Assembly: GCA_027027485.1 (NCBI GenBank) | Contig: JALVLL010000262.1 | Span: forward strand, 1-6,983 | DNA from: Candidatus Bipolaricaulota bacterium | GTDB taxonomy: Bacteria; Bipolaricaulota; Bipolaricaulia; Bipolaricaulales; Bipolaricaulaceae | Length of the DNA stretch: 6,983 nt | Direction of reading: 5' to 3' | Shown: positions 5,826 to 6,983 of the stretch, in pieces | Numbering within the stretch: the stretch's first letter is position 1 | Layout of the letters: the number at the start of each line of letters is the position of its first letter | Position numbers and translations under genes: made by a program | The notes under the pieces: generated by a model | Database searches by the model: none | The model's input: only the letters and a program-made list of their open reading frames with translations | Told to the model about the DNA's origin: nothing

Positions 5826-5857
5826 AGGAGGACAAACTCAACCTCTCGCACGGGACC

Positions 5858-5886
5858 TATATACGACATACCCCCGAGGCCGTCAA
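5858..5886 (-). promoter_or_regulatory. sigma70-type promoter of the argG operon
   Basis: On the minus strand TTGACG (5881-5886) is followed after exactly 17 bp by TATATA (5858-5863). This is a near-consensus promoter in otherwise GC-rich DNA. It predicts transcription starting near 5851 and a leader of about 238 nt. A second, weaker minus-strand match (TTGACC at 5970-5975, 17 bp, TTTTAT at 5947-5952) lies further upstream. Confidence 0.7.
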
Positions 5887-5926
5887 GGCCGGAAAGGGGA
5901 TGTCCTGAAAGCCCCAGAGAGGAGGT

Positions 5927-5953
5927 TTGACACCCCATATTTGTCGATAAAAT
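5927..5953 (+). promoter_or_regulatory. candidate thrC promoter
   Basis: A perfect TTGACA (5927-5932) is followed by TAAAAT (5948-5953) with a 15-bp spacer, slightly short. Transcription would start near 5960, leaving a 5' UTR of about 25 nt before thrC. The -35 box stands back to back with that of the argG promoter, 40 bp apart. Confidence 0.5.
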
Positions 5954-5984
5954 GCACCTATATTTCCCGGGTCAAGGTGAGGAC

Positions 5985-6983
5985 ATGGCCGCGGTCTTGA
6001 GGTGTATGGAGTGCGGGACGGAGTACCCGCTCGCCGATCTCCGGTATCGGTGCGATTGCGGGGGCCTCCTGGACGTGGCCCACGACCTCTCTTCCATCGT
6101 GGTCTCCCGGGAGCTCTTCGATGGACGAAGGCACGAGCGGGGCCCCGAGCCGTGGCGCCGCAGCGGGGTTTGGCGCTTCCGGGAGCTCGTCCTCCCCGTG
6201 GAGGTGGAGCGGATCATTTCGCGGCCCGAGGGGAACACCCCCCTCTATCACAGCGCCTCCCTTTCCCGATGGGTGGGGATCCCTGAACTTTTCCTCAAAC
6301 ACGAGGGGGAGAACCCCACCGGGTCGTTCAAGGACCGGGGGATGACCGTGGGGGTCACCTGGGCCAGGGCGATGGGCGCCCGGGCGGTGGCCTGTGCCTC
6401 CACCGGGAACACCGCGGCCTCCATGGCCGCTTACGCGGCCATGGCGGGACTCAAGGCCATCGTCTTCGTCCCACAGGGGAAGGTCGCTTTGGGGAAGCTC
6501 GCCCAGGCCCTGGCCTATGGGGCACTCACCCTGGAGGTCAAAGGGGATTTCGATGCCGCCATGGCACTGGTCCGGGAGAGCTGCCGGGAGCTCGGGATCT
6601 ATCTCCTCAACTCCCTCAACCCCTTCCGCATCGAGGGGCAGAAGACCATCGTCTTCGAGATCGTCCAGGAGCTCGGCTGGGATCCCCCGGATTGGATCGT
6701 CTTCCCCGCCGGTAACCTGGGGAACGCCGCCGCCTTCGGGAAGGCCCTGTGGGAGCTGAAGGAGTTGGGGCTGATATCCGAGGTGCCTCGGCTCGCGGCG
6801 GTGCAGGCCGCCGGGGCCAACCCCCTCTACCGGAGCTTCATCAGGGGCTTCTCCCCGTTGGAACCCGTAAAGGCGGAGACCGTGGCCACGGCCATCCGGA
6901 TAGGGAACCCCGTGAGCTTTTCCCGGGCGGTGAGGTCCCTGCGGTGGACCCGGGGGATGGTGGTGGAGGTCACCGACCAGGAG
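5985..6983 (+). CDS. thrC: threonine synthase, N-terminal zinc-ribbon type (3' end outside the window)
   Basis: The first 333 codons of a PLP-dependent enzyme converting O-phosphohomoserine to threonine; the gene runs off the window with no stop. A zinc ribbon begins the protein (C7-x2-C10 and C23-x-C25), as in the longer thrC class. The catalytic domain shows E-G-N-T-P-L (82-87), the PLP lysine K116 in N-P-T-G-S-F-K-D-R-G, S-T-G-N-T (139-143), N-P-F-R-I-E-G-Q-K-T (family substrate loop) and the phosphate-binding G-N-L-G-N (243-247). Roughly 60-80 residues are probably missing. The ATG at 5985 is preceded by AAGGTGAGG at good spacing and includes the whole zinc ribbon; the next ATG, at codon 8, would remove the first cysteine. 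It is divergent from argG with a 371-nt gap. The two pathways share aspartate metabolism, but co-regulation is not shown. Confidence 0.95.
   Translation, partial: MAAVLRCMECGTEYPLADLRYRCDCGGLLDVAHDLSSIVVSRELFDGRRHERGPEPWRRSGVWRFRELVLPVEVERIISRPEGNTPLYHSASLSRWVGIPELFLKHEGENPTGSFKDRGMTVGVTWARAMGARAVACASTGNTAASMAAYAAMAGLKAIVFVPQGKVALGKLAQALAYGALTLEVKGDFDAAMALVRESCRELGIYLLNSLNPFRIEGQKTIVFEIVQELGWDPPDWIVFPAGNLGNAAAFGKALWELKELGLISEVPRLAAVQAAGANPLYRSFIRGFSPLEPVKAETVATAIRIGNPVSFSRAVRSLRWTRGMVVEVTDQE

Larger units (their letters stand above)
5614..5851 (-). ncRNA. structured 5' leader of the arginine operon (candidate cis-regulatory RNA)
   Basis: This is the region between the predicted transcription start (about 5851) and argG, roughly 238 nt. 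With the thrC side it makes up the 371-nt gene-free gap. On the minus strand it can fold into four successive hairpins: 5769-5825, 5716-5745, 5685-5696 (CGAC-UUCG-GUCG, a C(UUCG)G tetraloop) and 5648-5670. A pyrimidine segment complementary to the argG ribosome-binding site lies just after the first hairpin. I do not recognise a T-box (no AGGGUGGNACCGCG motif) or any known riboswitch, and I see no ArgR-type operator. Regulation of the operon at the RNA level is inferred. GC-rich sequence forms stems by chance, so only the first and largest hairpin is strong on its own. Confidence 0.5.

Noticed and set aside
5614..5851. T-box leader, tRNA gene or known riboswitch
   Set aside because: I looked for the T-box antiterminator motif, a GGTTCRANYC tRNA T-loop with an acceptor stem, and guanidine or glycine riboswitch cores. 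None was present.
5959..5964. TATATT before thrC as an archaeal TATA box with leaderless mRNA
   Set aside because: The distance to the ATG (about 24 nt) would fit. However, a consensus TTGACA, a Shine-Dalgarno before the ATG, and a textbook TTGACG-17-TATATA on the other strand favour bacterial promoters.
5958..6302. Minus-strand frames opposite the start of thrC
   Set aside because: These are shadows of thrC, whose zinc ribbon and catalytic motifs are clear on the plus strand.

Overview
The window is high-GC bacterial-looking DNA: strong Shine-Dalgarno sites, GTG starts, sigma70-type promoter hexamers, and arginine codons mostly CGG and AGG. It carries one long arginine-biosynthesis operon on the minus strand and a divergent threonine synthase gene on the plus strand. 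The arginine genes are the LysW carrier-protein type (as in Thermus lysine and Sulfolobus arginine synthesis), not the N-acetyl type. This fits a deep-branching or thermophilic bacterium (Bipolaricaulota, Chloroflexota or Deinococcota-like lineages are my guesses). The taxonomic call is weak, and an archaeon is not fully excluded.

Layout in transcription order on the minus strand: promoter (5858-5886), a structured leader of about 238 nt (5614-5851), argG (4399-5613), argH (3023-4402) running without a stop codon into lysW (2852-3022), argX/lysX (1977-2852), argC/lysY (961-1998), argB/lysZ (138-947), and the first 26 codons of an argD/lysJ aminotransferase (1-78), which leaves the window. Most junctions overlap (ATGA, TAGTG, a 22-bp overlap) or are very short, so the genes are almost certainly co-transcribed and translationally coupled. 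On the plus strand, a candidate promoter (5927-5953) precedes thrC (5985 to the window edge).

Pathway logic: ArgX links glutamate to the C-terminal Glu of LysW. ArgB phosphorylates the carried glutamate, ArgC reduces it, and ArgD transaminates it. A LysK-type hydrolase and ArgF, not in the window, would release ornithine and make citrulline. ArgG and ArgH then finish arginine.

The most striking feature is the ArgH-LysW junction. The carrier protein is the in-frame C-terminal tail of argininosuccinate lyase, yet a near-perfect internal Shine-Dalgarno site and ATG sit exactly at the boundary, so both a fusion and a free carrier may be made. Other points of interest are a leader RNA with several hairpins, an anti-Shine-Dalgarno complement and a possible leaderless mini-ORF, and an unusual Gly-Ala at the ArgX/LysX substrate-specificity position.
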